In this document: piece after piece, positions 1 to 10,924 of the stretch
Layout of the letters: each line of letters starts with the position of its first letter
How positions within the stretch are numbered: position 1 is the first letter of the stretch
From: Amnimonas aquatica
GTDB lineage: Bacteria > Pseudomonadota > Gammaproteobacteria > Pseudomonadales > Moraxellaceae
Assembly (NCBI RefSeq): GCF_002943415.1
Contig: NZ_PTQZ01000007.1
Span: 1 to 20,259 of the forward strand
Length of the DNA: 20,259 nt
Direction: 5' to 3'
Notes under the pieces: generated by a model
The model's database searches: none
Seen by the model: the letters and a program-made list of their open reading frames with translations, nothing else
What the model was told of the DNA's origin: nothing
Made by a program: the position numbers and the translations under genes

Positions 1-41
1 AACACCTGCGCCACACGTCCGAACAGTGCCTGGAATTTCAT
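1..41 (-). CDS. 5' end of an unidentified minus-strand gene (partial)
   Basis: An ATG at 41 on the minus strand opens a frame that runs off the left edge and reads MKFQALFGRVAQV. A near-perfect Shine-Dalgarno sequence (GGGGAGG, complement of 49-55) lies 7 nt upstream, which is the main reason to accept it as a real start. Only 13 codons are visible, so I cannot name the family. The gene is divergent from the acyl-CoA dehydrogenase operon that starts at 306. That layout would suit a shared regulatory region, but nothing in the visible codons shows a shared function. Confidence 0.55.
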   Translation of the reverse strand, partial: MKFQALFGRVAQV

Positions 42-305
42 GTCGTTGCCTCCCCGCGGCGTCATCGCCTCTTCTTGTGTCGCGCCAGCCTAGTGCGGCG
101 GGTGGCATCTGGCTAGCGTAGCGGTACCAAAGAACGAATCGGCCATACTGGCTTTTCTGTCATCGCCGGCTGTCATGAAAGCCAACGACAGCCCCGAGAA
201 ACGCGAGAGTATGACCGTGCGTTCACGCCGGCCCTCCCTGTTGCTCCGGGCCGCCATGGACAGATGCCCACACGCACACACGCGTCCGCGAACAGGAGTA
301 GAAAA
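42..305. other. Divergent intergenic region with an inverted repeat
   Basis: This 264-nt gap separates two divergent genes. It holds a perfect 7-bp inverted repeat, GGCTGTC at 168-174 and GACAGCC at 187-193, with a 12-nt spacer. It also holds a weak -10-like hexamer (CATACT, 144-149) without a recognisable -35. The repeat could be an operator or a short hairpin. No protein-coding frame here looks real. Confidence 0.35.
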
Positions 306-1604
306 ATGAATGCTGGCGAAATACAGGGGCTGGGCCTGAACCTGCTCAACCGCTTTGCCCGGTCCGACTGGCCGGACCGCCTGAAGGTCCGCAAGTCCGT
401 GGAGAAGCTGCTGTTCGTGGGCAGCAGGACCGGTTTCCAGCTGATCGGCGCCGCCGCGCGCAGCTTCAGCCCGGCCGGTGGCGCCGGCAAGCAGCGCCTG
501 CCTTCGGCCGCGAAAGGCCTGTTCGACCTCAGCCTCAGCGAAGAACAGCAGATGATGCGCGACACCCTGCAGCGCTTCGCTCAGGACGTGCTGCGTCCGG
601 CAGCGCACGGTGCCGACCATGACGCCGCCCTGCCCGACGACCTGCTGGCCCAGGCCCAGGAGCTGGGCCTGAATTTCTACGCCGTGCCCGAGGCGCTGGG
701 CGGCATGGCCGCCGAGCAGTCCGTGGTCAGCAACGTGCTCGCCGCCGAAGACCTGGGCTACGGCGACTTCACGCTGGCGGCGGCCATCCTCGCGCCCATG
801 GGTGTCGCCAACGCCCTCACCCGCTGGGGCAGCGAGGCCCAGCAGGCGAAATACCTGCCCGCCTTCACCGGCGAACAGCCGCCGGTGGCCACCTTCGCCA
901 TGCAGGAGGCAGTGCCGGCCTTCGACCCGAACACGCTGGCGACCCGTGCCCGCCGTGACGGCGCAAGCTATCTGCTGACCGGCGAAAAGACACTGGTGCT
1001 GCTGGGCCAGCAGGCCGAGCTGCTGCTGGTCAGCGCCGAGCTGGACGGCCGCCCGGCCGTGTTCATCGTCGAGGGCGGCAGCGAAGGCCTGGGCTTCATG
1101 GAAGACCCGGCCATGGGCCTGAAGGCCGCGCAGACGGTGAAGATGCGCCTCGATGACGTGCGCGCCGACCTGCTCGGCGGCAGCGACGGCGACTTCGACT
1201 ACCAGGCCTTCCTCGACCTCGGCGCGCTGTCCTGGGGCGCCATCGCGGTCGGCACCTGCCAGGCCGTGCTCGACTACACCGCGCACTACGCCAACGAGCG
1301 CACCGCCTTCGGCGAACCGATCTCGCACCGCCAGGGCGTGGCTTTCATGATCGCCGACATGGCCATCGAGATCGATGCCATGCGCCTGCTGGTGTGGAAC
1401 GCCGCTTCGCTGGCCGAGGCCGGCAAGCCCTTCCACCGCGAGGCCTATCTGGCGCGTCTGCTGTGCGCCGAGAAAGCCATGAAGATCGGCAACGACGGCG
1501 TGCAGATCCTCGGCGGCCACGGCTTCACCAAGGAGCATCCGGTCGAGCGCTGGTACCGCGACCTGCGCGCCGTCGCCATCCTGCATGCCGGCCTGCACGC
1601 CTGA
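306..1604 (+). CDS. Acyl-CoA dehydrogenase family protein lacking the usual catalytic glutamate
   Basis: This 432-residue protein belongs to the FAD-dependent acyl-CoA dehydrogenase family, which introduces the alpha-beta double bond in fatty acyl-CoA. The ATG at 306 is preceded by AGGAG (294-298) with 7-nt spacing. About 75 N-terminal residues precede the first family segment, DLSLSEEQQMMRDT. The C-terminal FAD/dimer segment is clear: QILGGHGF at about 400-407 and ERWYRD ending at 419. At the position of the canonical catalytic Glu (the E of EGT in MCAD-type enzymes) I read His427, and the chain ends five residues later. The first family signature is also altered: MQEAVPAFD stands where TEPxxGSD is expected. 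It is co-directional with a canonical dehydrogenase starting 34 nt downstream, so it may be a partner subunit rather than a stand-alone enzyme. The family call is firm; activity and substrate are unknown. Confidence 0.88.
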   Translation: MNAGEIQGLGLNLLNRFARSDWPDRLKVRKSVEKLLFVGSRTGFQLIGAAARSFSPAGGAGKQRLPSAAKGLFDLSLSEEQQMMRDTLQRFAQDVLRPAAHGADHDAALPDDLLAQAQELGLNFYAVPEALGGMAAEQSVVSNVLAAEDLGYGDFTLAAAILAPMGVANALTRWGSEAQQAKYLPAFTGEQPPVATFAMQEAVPAFDPNTLATRARRDGASYLLTGEKTLVLLGQQAELLLVSAELDGRPAVFIVEGGSEGLGFMEDPAMGLKAAQTVKMRLDDVRADLLGGSDGDFDYQAFLDLGALSWGAIAVGTCQAVLDYTAHYANERTAFGEPISHRQGVAFMIADMAIEIDAMRLLVWNAASLAEAGKPFHREAYLARLLCAEKAMKIGNDGVQILGGHGFTKEHPVERWYRDLRAVAILHAGLHA

Positions 1605-1638
1605 CCCGCGCCAGCCCCCCTATTCGAGGAATGACACC

Positions 1639-2841
1639 ATGAATCTGGAAAACCCGAAGAAATACAAGATGCTGGTCGAACAGGCCCACGAAGTGGCGCT
1701 GAACTTCTTCCGCCCGATTTCGCGCAAGTACGACAAGGCCGAACATGCCTACCCCAAGGAGCTGGACATGCTGGCTTCGCTGCTCGACGGCATGAACGCC
1801 GGCTCCGGCGAAGGCACCAGCTCGACCGCGCTGGGCAAGCGCGGCGCCGCCGATGACGGCAGCATCAAGAACGGCGCCAACATGTCGGCGGCACTGGGCG
1901 TGATCGAGCTCTGCTACGGCGATACCGCCTTCCTGCTCAGCATGCCGCGCCAGGGCCTGGGCAACTCGGCCATCGGCGCCGTCGCCAACGACGAGCAGCT
2001 GGAGCGCTTCAAGGGCAAGTGGGCAGCCATGGCCATCACCGAACCGGGCTGCGGTTCCGACTCCGCCGCCATCCGCACCACCGCGGTGAAGGATGGCGAC
2101 GACTACGTGATCAACGGCGAGAAGATCTTCGTGACCTGCGGCGAGCGTGCCGACTGCGTGGTGGTCTGGGCCACTCTGGACCGCAATCTGGGCCGCGCCG
2201 CCATCAAGTCCTTCGTGGTCGAGCGCGGCACGCCGGGCATGCGCGTGGAGCGACTGGAACACAAGCTCGGCATCAAGGCCTCCGACACCGCGGTGATCAG
2301 CTTCACCGACTGCCGCGTCAGCGCCGCCAACCTGCTCGGCAACCCGGAGATCGATGTCGCCAAGGGCTTCGCCGGTGTCATGGAAACCTTCGACAACACC
2401 CGCCCGCTGGTCGCCGCCATGGCCGTGGGCTGCGCCAAGGCCTCGCTGGAGCGCATCAAGGAACTGTTCCGCGACCAGCTCGACCCGGACTACGGCACGC
2501 CGCCGCTGAACGCGTCGAACATCGAAGCCACCATCTATCGCCTGGAGGCCGAGTGGGAAGCCGCGCGCCTGCTCACGCTCAAGGCCTGCTGGATGGCCGA
2601 CAACCGCAAGCCCAACTCCAAGGAGGCGTCGATCGCCAAGGCCAAGGCCGGGCGCATCGGCAGCGAGATCACGCTGAAGTGCGTGGAGCTGGCGGCCTCG
2701 CTGGGCTACGGCGAAGACGAGCTGCTGGAGAAGTGGGCGCGCGACTCGAAGATCCTCGACATCTTCGAAGGCACGCAGCAGATCCAGCAGCTGATCATCG
2801 CCCGCCGCGTGCTGGGCAAGAGCTCGTCCGAACTGAAGTAA
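1639..2841 (+). CDS. Acyl-CoA dehydrogenase (canonical active site)
   Basis: This is a 400-residue acyl-CoA dehydrogenase, the normal family length of about 380-400. The ATG at 1639 follows a GAGGA-type ribosome binding site (about 1626-1630). Signature 1 is visible as AITEPGCGSD (about residues 132-141), which shapes the FAD and substrate pocket. The catalytic base is Glu377 in IFEGTQQIQQ near the C-terminus. The family oxidises acyl-CoA to trans-2-enoyl-CoA and passes electrons through electron transfer flavoprotein in the cytoplasm. The gene starts 34 nt after the upstream paralogue and is followed by a strong hairpin terminator, so the two form an operon. Chain-length preference cannot be read from the sequence. 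It could act as a homotetramer or as the catalytic half of a heteromer with its neighbour. Confidence 0.93.
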   Translation: MNLENPKKYKMLVEQAHEVALNFFRPISRKYDKAEHAYPKELDMLASLLDGMNAGSGEGTSSTALGKRGAADDGSIKNGANMSAALGVIELCYGDTAFLLSMPRQGLGNSAIGAVANDEQLERFKGKWAAMAITEPGCGSDSAAIRTTAVKDGDDYVINGEKIFVTCGERADCVVVWATLDRNLGRAAIKSFVVERGTPGMRVERLEHKLGIKASDTAVISFTDCRVSAANLLGNPEIDVAKGFAGVMETFDNTRPLVAAMAVGCAKASLERIKELFRDQLDPDYGTPPLNASNIEATIYRLEAEWEAARLLTLKACWMADNRKPNSKEASIAKAKAGRIGSEITLKCVELAASLGYGEDELLEKWARDSKILDIFEGTQQIQQLIIARRVLGKSSSELK

Positions 2842-2856
2842 CGGCCACCGCTGCGG

Positions 2857-2895
2857 AACGGCCCGGCGCCTGCCCTGCGGACGCCGGGCCGTTTT
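2857..2895 (+). terminator. Rho-independent terminator after the acyl-CoA dehydrogenase pair
   Basis: AACGGCCCGGCG (2857-2868) and CGCCGGGCCGTT (2882-2893) form a perfect 12-bp stem with a 13-nt loop, running into a short T run (GTTTTG). It begins 16 nt after the stop codon at 2841. Confidence 0.85.
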
Positions 2896-2981
2896 GCTTG
2901 CGGCAACCGTGGTGGCGCCCGGGCAGCACGCCGGCACAAACCGTGCCACAACGTATAAGCAATCTTGTTTTCATTTATTTT

Positions 2982-2998
2982 TCATTGAATATCAATGA
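2982..2998. promoter_or_regulatory. Palindrome upstream of the bfr promoter (candidate operator)
   Basis: TCATTGA (2982-2988) and TCAATGA (2992-2998) are perfect 7-bp inverted arms around ATA. They lie in a markedly AT-rich stretch (about 2961-3005) within otherwise GC-rich DNA, 7 nt upstream of the -35 box. The position suits a regulator of bfr. The match to a Fur box is poor, so the regulator is unknown. Confidence 0.4.
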
Positions 2999-3005
2999 CT
3001 TAATG

Positions 3006-3034
3006 TTGACACACACGGACTGTGCGGGAATAAT
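3006..3034 (+). promoter_or_regulatory. Sigma-70 promoter of bfr
   Basis: A perfect -35 TTGACA (3006-3011) is followed after exactly 17 nt by AATAAT (3029-3034), which matches the -10 consensus at five of six positions. Transcription would start near 3041, about 33 nt before the bfr start codon. This is the best promoter-like sequence in the window. Confidence 0.75.
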
Positions 3035-3073
3035 GCCCGGCATGACATCTCTCACGCATGGCAGGAGTCCGAC

Positions 3074-3544
3074 ATGAAAGGCGACAGGCAGGTCATCCAG
3101 CACCTCAACAAGGTCCTCGCGAACGAACTGGTGGCGATCAACCAGTACTTCCTGCATGCCCGCATGTACGACGACTGGGGCCTGGTGAAGCTCGGCAAGC
3201 ACGAGTACAAGGAATCCATCGACGAGATGAAGCATGCCGACAAGCTGATCAAGCGCATCCTCTTCCTCGAGGGCCTGCCCAACCTGCAGGACCTAGGCAA
3301 GCTGATGATCGGCGAAGACACTGTGGAAATGCTGAAGTCCGACCTGGCGCTGGAGAACAGCGCGGTGCTCGACCTGCGCGCGGCCATCGCCCACGCCGAG
3401 GGCATCGGCGACTTCGGCACCCGCGAGCTGTTCAAGGAAATCCTCGATGCCGAGGAAGAGCACATCGACTGGCTGGAGACCCAGCTCACGCTGATCGATC
3501 AGGTCGGCCTGCAGAACTACCTGCAGAGCCAGATGGACGACTGA
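3074..3544 (+). CDS. bfr: Bacterioferritin
   Basis: This 156-residue protein is the iron-storage bacterioferritin, which assembles as a 24-mer shell, oxidises Fe(II) at a di-iron centre and stores the mineral in the cytoplasm. All six ferroxidase ligands fall at the standard numbers: Glu18, Glu51, His54, Glu94, Glu127 and His130. Met52, the residue that ligates heme between two subunits, is present, so this is the heme-binding type of chain. The length matches the family. AGGAG (3063-3067) sits 6 nt before the ATG. The gene is monocistronic, between its own promoter and a hairpin terminator. No bacterioferritin-associated ferredoxin (bfd) gene is adjacent. Iron regulation is likely from family knowledge, but no clear Fur box is seen. 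Confidence 0.97.
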   Translation: MKGDRQVIQHLNKVLANELVAINQYFLHARMYDDWGLVKLGKHEYKESIDEMKHADKLIKRILFLEGLPNLQDLGKLMIGEDTVEMLKSDLALENSAVLDLRAAIAHAEGIGDFGTRELFKEILDAEEEHIDWLETQLTLIDQVGLQNYLQSQMDD

Positions 3545-3568
3545 TCCGCCACTGCCGGTGGAACAACC

Positions 3569-3608
3569 AGGGCCGTGCCGGACCATTCCCGGCGCGGCCC
3601 TGTCGTTT
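3569..3608 (+). terminator. Hairpin terminator between bfr and the convergent AraC-type gene
   Basis: AGGGCCGTGCCGG (3569-3581) pairs with CCGGCGCGGCCCT (3589-3601) over 13 bp with one G-T pair and a 7-nt loop. It is followed by GTCGTTTCC, a poor T tract. It lies between convergent genes and may serve both, although the minus-strand side also lacks a good T run. Confidence 0.65.
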
Positions 3609-3635
3609 CCGGCCGGTGTACAGCCGTGCGAATGA

Positions 3636-4652
3636 TCAGCGCGCGGCCCGCTCTTCCTGCTTGCGGCGCCGGTACTCGATGGGGGTTTCGTTGGTCCAGC
3701 GCTTGAACGCGCGGTAGAAGGTGCTGGGCTCGGCGAAACCGGTCAGGTAGACGATCTGCTCGATGCTCTCGTCGGTGCGCGCCAGCAGGCGCCGCGCCAG
3801 GCGCGAGCGGTAGTCCGCGAGCACATGGTTGAAGCTGGTGCCGGCTTCCTCCAGTTCGGTGCGCAGGCGCCGCGCCGGCATGCCGATGCGTTGCGCCACC
3901 GCCTCCAGCGTGGTGTTGCCGGACTCCAGCATTTCCCCGATGGCGCGCTTGACCTCGCCCACCAGATCCAGCCGCGCCAGCTCGGCCAGCTTCTCGTTGG
4001 CCATTTTCTCGTGCAGGCGCAGCAGGCTGGGTTCGGCGTGCCAGACCTGGTGGGTGAGCACGGACTTGTCGAAATAGATGCGGTTCTCGCGGCAGCCCAG
4101 CGTCACCGGGCAGCCGTAGACACGCCGGTACTCCTCCGCCGGCGCGCCCTCGACATGGGTGAAATGCACTTCGATGGGCTGGAAGTGGCCATCGGTCAGC
4201 GAGCCGAAGAAACGGATGACCCCGATCACCAGCGCCTCGGCGAAGTGGCGCATCTCGGCGGCATCGGCGAGGTCGGCGAGATAGCACTGCTCGCCGTCGA
4301 CCACCAGGCGAGAGGTGATGGCATCGCTGAGCAGACGCTGGTAGGCCAGCGCGCGCTGCAGACCTTCGCCGAAGGTGGGGCTCGACGAAATCAGGTACTC
4401 CAGCACCTGGCCACGATAGACCGGCAGGTTCTCGCCCAGGTGCAGGCCGATGTGCGGATCGCCGGAAATCTCCTCCAGCGCGCGCCAGAACATGGCCTGC
4501 CCGGCGAACGGCGTGCGCTCCGGCGACTCGACATCGAGCCAGGCCGGCGACACGCGCGCCTGCTGCAGGATGGCATCGACCGGCAAGCCGGCCTTGAGCA
4601 TGGCCTGATAAGCGAGCCTGAGCAGAATGGGCGCGTCGGTGCGCTCGGCCAT
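3636..4652 (-). CDS. AraC-family transcriptional regulator (OruR/PF12625 type)
   Basis: This is a 338-residue regulator. The first ~200 residues (LRLAYQAMLKAGLPVDAIL onward, with LGENLPVYRGQVLEYLISSSPTFGEGL near 70-100) resemble the N-terminal sensing domain of OruR/ArgR-like AraC proteins. The last ~100 residues form the double helix-turn-helix: a first HTH around TTLEAVAQRIGMPARRLRTEL and the family hallmark FAEPSTFYRAFKRWTNETPIEYR near the end. The ATG at 4652 has only a weak Shine-Dalgarno (GGGA about 14 nt away). It stands alone, convergent with bfr and about 106 nt downstream of the purL unit, so its target and effector cannot be inferred. Members of this group often control catabolic genes, and the acyl-CoA dehydrogenase operon is one local candidate. 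Confidence 0.88.
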   Translation of the reverse strand: MAERTDAPILLRLAYQAMLKAGLPVDAILQQARVSPAWLDVESPERTPFAGQAMFWRALEEISGDPHIGLHLGENLPVYRGQVLEYLISSSPTFGEGLQRALAYQRLLSDAITSRLVVDGEQCYLADLADAAEMRHFAEALVIGVIRFFGSLTDGHFQPIEVHFTHVEGAPAEEYRRVYGCPVTLGCRENRIYFDKSVLTHQVWHAEPSLLRLHEKMANEKLAELARLDLVGEVKRAIGEMLESGNTTLEAVAQRIGMPARRLRTELEEAGTSFNHVLADYRSRLARRLLARTDESIEQIVYLTGFAEPSTFYRAFKRWTNETPIEYRRRKQEERAAR

Positions 4653-4758
4653 GACGGATGGATGTCCCTGGATTGCCGCGAAAACAGCGGAGGATGCGAA
4701 TTGGCCCTTTTTACCGTGAAACCCGGCAAACGGGCAACACGGGCCGCGGGGCCGCCGC

Positions 4759-5109
4759 TCAGATGTCGACCAGACGCACCACGTCGTAGGCCGGGGTCTC
4801 GTAGGGATGCGCCGCCTTCAGCGCCGCCACCGTCGCCGGCAGTACCGCCTCGGCCAGCACCAGCTCGACCCGGTGTTCCGGTACCTGCTCGACCGCGCCG
4901 GCCTGCCCGATGAACGGCTGCGCGCCGGGCAGCGGCCGGAACTGGCCCAGCCCCGCCACCTGCCAGCAGCACTGGTCATAGTCGCCGATGCGGCCGGCGC
5001 CGGCGGCGAACACTGCCGCCTTCACCGCTTCCAGGTGCGTATCCGGCACATAGAAGACGAGCTTGAAGGCGGGGCGTACCCCGGCCTCCGACCAGGCCGG
5101 CATGGTCAT
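4759..5109 (-). CDS. Small NIF3/YqfO-like domain protein
   Basis: This protein of about 116 residues matches the stand-alone NIF3-like (YqfO) small proteins of pseudomonads and relatives. Typical segments are KLVFYVPDTHLEAVK, the GAGRIGDYDQC(C)WQ motif, GQFRPLPGAQPFIG and the C-terminal HPYETPAYDVVRL. This domain has a PII/CutA-like fold and occurs as an insert in the di-metal NIF3 proteins; its biochemical role is unknown. I place the start at ATG 5109; ATG 5103 is an alternative. Longer versions reach into purL and read as shadow sequence. The start lies 7 nt after the purL stop, so the two are probably co-transcribed. The Shine-Dalgarno is weak, which suggests translational coupling. Confidence 0.82.
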   Translation of the reverse strand: MTMPAWSEAGVRPAFKLVFYVPDTHLEAVKAAVFAAGAGRIGDYDQCCWQVAGLGQFRPLPGAQPFIGQAGAVEQVPEHRVELVLAEAVLPATVAALKAAHPYETPAYDVVRLVDI

Positions 5110-5116
5110 GCCCGCG

Positions 5117-9034
<3,918 letters not shown>

Positions 9035-9389
9035 GTGGGATGTCTCGCGAGCGGGGACGGAAAAAAGAGGGCGCTATTGTAGCCAAATATTGGCGGCTCC
9101 GGGCGTGCCGGCTGCGGCCATCGGGCGGTTGTCACGCCTCCGGGCGGCCAGAAATTGTCAGACAATCTGCCTTGTTTCATCGGATCGGATTGGACTTCGG
9201 GGCATCCCGCAGCTACAGTCCGCCGCATCTGCACCCTGACACGGTGCGCTTACTGGCAAACAGACACTGAAAACCCCCTAAGGGTAAACGCCAAAACGGC
9301 TGTCCCGGCACTGCTGAAAACCCCCGCCCGATGCACCGGCGGTTCATGCAGGGACGATGTTGCAACGGTAAACCGAACGAGGTCCAAAG
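9035..9389. other. purL-mltF divergent intergenic region (355 nt)
   Basis: No convincing gene lies here. Moving rightward it holds the purL -10-like TACAAT (minus strand, 9076-9081), a perfect ATTGTC-A-GACAAT palindrome (9154-9166) and a possible weak mltF promoter (TTGGAC 9190-9195, 18 nt, TACAGT 9214-9219). Two copies of CTGAAAACCCCC (9267-9278 and 9314-9325) follow, within what would be a long mltF leader. I see no PurR box and no known riboswitch. Confidence 0.5.
9154..9166. promoter_or_regulatory. Perfect palindrome ATTGTCAGACAAT (candidate GntR-type operator)
   Basis: Six-bp arms ATTGTC and GACAAT flank a single central A. The TTGTCnGACAA pattern is of the kind bound by several GntR/FCD-family regulators. 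It sits 24 nt upstream of the possible mltF -35 and about 120 nt upstream of the purL start codon. No GntR gene is in the window, so the assignment is inference. Confidence 0.4.
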
Positions 9390-10862
9390 ATGACTGGCGG
9401 CAAGAAAGCGCAACGTGCGCGCCCCCATCGCAAAGCCCTGCAGCTCCTGCAGCGCATCAACCGCCGGCACGTGAAGCTGGCGGTAGCCGGCACGCTGGCC
9501 ATCACTTCGCTGTCGCTGCAGCCGGTCCGCAACGCGCTGGACCAGATCCGCAGCAGCGGCGAGCTGCACCTGGTCGGTGTCAGCAGTCCCGGCACCTTCT
9601 TCCAGCAGGACGGCCACATTCACGGCCTGCAGTACGAGCTTGCCCGCCAGTTCGCCAACGAGCTGGGCGTGAAGCTGGTGGTCGATCCGGTGGAAAGCCC
9701 GCAGCGCGTGCTCCATGCCATCCGCCGCAACCAGGCGCAGCTGGCGCTGACCGGCATCACCGCCGAAGACCCGCGCCTGAAGCGGCTGCGCGTCAGCGAT
9801 CCGGTGATCGAGGTGCGCCAGCAGCTGGTGCAGCGCAACGACCAGATCCCGCCGGCCAGCCTGCAGGATCTCGGTGGCCGCGTCATCGGCGTCATGGCCG
9901 GCACCGCCGAAGCCTCGCACCTCAAGAGCCAGCTGCGCGGCGTCGACGGCGTCAAGCTGGTCGAGCTGCGCCAGGGCCAGACCCTGGACCTGCTCAGCCT
10001 GCTCGACGAAGGCCGCATCGATTTCGTGGCGGTCAACTCGCAGGACTTCGACGCCTTCCGCCCGCTGTTCCCGGCCCTGCGCGACAGCCTGTCGCTGGAT
10101 CGCACCGATGGCGTGTCGTGGGTGTTCCTGAAGTCGCAGGACCAGAGCCTGTACCAAGCCGCCCAGGATTTCCTGGCGCGCAAGCAGGCCGACGGCACGC
10201 TGCAGCGGCTGACCGACTTCTACAGCAACGGCAACGTCTTCGACAGCTACGGTGCGCGCAGCTTCAGCCGCGACATCGCCAAGCGCCTGCCGCGCTACCA
10301 GGGTGACTTCGAGAAGCAGAGCCGTGCCCAGGGGCTGGACTGGCGCCTGCTCGCCGCCATCTCCTACCAGGAATCGAAGTGGAACCCGGACGCGGTCTCG
10401 CCGACCGGCGTGCGCGGCCTGATGATGCTGACCAGCAGCACCGCAGCCGCCATGGGCGTGAAGGACCGCACCCATGCCGGGGAAAGCATCCAGGGCGGCA
10501 CCGCCTACTTCAAGCAGATCCACGACAAGGTGCCGGCCAGCGTGCCCGAGCCCGACCGCACCTGGATGGCGCTGGCCGCCTACAACATGGGCCCCGGCCA
10601 CATGATCCAGGCGCGCAAGCTGACCAAGCGCCTCAAGGGCGACCCGGACAGCTGGCTCGACGTGTCGCGCAACCTGCGCCAGCTGGCGCAGGAGAACCGC
10701 CGTCGCGGCAAGCCGGCGCCGGATGTCGGCCAGGCCCTGCACTACGTGCAGCAGGTGCGCCGCTACTACGACGCCATCGCCCTCAACACCTCGGTGCAGC
10801 GCGAGGCCACCCGCGTCGCCGCGCTGGACTTCGACATTTCCACCACCACCGCACTGCGCTGA
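9390..10862 (+). CDS. mltF: Membrane-bound lytic murein transglycosylase F
   Basis: This 490-residue protein matches MltF, which cleaves the MurNAc-GlcNAc bond of peptidoglycan with formation of 1,6-anhydro-MurNAc. A basic N-terminus (residues 1-28) leads into one hydrophobic segment (about 29-43), so it is probably anchored with its bulk in the periplasm. Residues about 55-285 form the periplasmic solute-binding-like domain (GLQYELARQFANELGVKL). The C-terminal SLT domain carries the catalytic Glu328 in SYQESKWNP, followed by GVRGLMMLT and the ALAAYNMGPGH motif. GAGG (9379-9382) lies 7 nt before the ATG. The gene diverges from purL across a 355-nt gap and converges on livF. The length is close to E. 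coli MltF (518). Confidence 0.95.
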   Translation: MTGGKKAQRARPHRKALQLLQRINRRHVKLAVAGTLAITSLSLQPVRNALDQIRSSGELHLVGVSSPGTFFQQDGHIHGLQYELARQFANELGVKLVVDPVESPQRVLHAIRRNQAQLALTGITAEDPRLKRLRVSDPVIEVRQQLVQRNDQIPPASLQDLGGRVIGVMAGTAEASHLKSQLRGVDGVKLVELRQGQTLDLLSLLDEGRIDFVAVNSQDFDAFRPLFPALRDSLSLDRTDGVSWVFLKSQDQSLYQAAQDFLARKQADGTLQRLTDFYSNGNVFDSYGARSFSRDIAKRLPRYQGDFEKQSRAQGLDWRLLAAISYQESKWNPDAVSPTGVRGLMMLTSSTAAAMGVKDRTHAGESIQGGTAYFKQIHDKVPASVPEPDRTWMALAAYNMGPGHMIQARKLTKRLKGDPDSWLDVSRNLRQLAQENRRRGKPAPDVGQALHYVQQVRRYYDAIALNTSVQREATRVAALDFDISTTTALR

Positions 10863-10880
10863 CGGCAGGCGGCCAGACAC

Positions 10881-10904
10881 GGCGCCGGCATCATTGCCGG
10901 CGCC
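10881..10904. terminator. Hairpin between convergent mltF and livF
   Basis: GGCGCCGGCA (10881-10890) and TGCCGGCGCC (10895-10904) form a perfect 10-bp stem with the loop TCAT. Only three T residues follow shortly after on the plus strand, and none on the minus strand. It is placed between convergent genes, so a shared, possibly Rho-assisted, stop is the simplest reading. Confidence 0.55.
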
Positions 10905-10924
10905 CGCGTTTCAGGCCGGGAAAA

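Noticed and set aside
1562-1642. Possible frameshift truncating the first acyl-CoA dehydrogenase
   Set aside because: The two other reading frames after residue 420 do not restore the EGTxQIQ motif, so the short C-terminus appears genuine.
90-2949. Long minus-strand frames opposite the acyl-CoA dehydrogenases
   Set aside because: They are shadow frames; the plus-strand genes have ribosome binding sites and family motifs.
9035-9389. PurR box or purine riboswitch ahead of purL
   Set aside because: I found neither the ACGCAAACG-type PurR palindrome nor a purine aptamer-like core.
10881-10904. REP-like dispersed repeat
   Set aside because: Only a single copy is present, and its position between convergent genes fits a terminator better.
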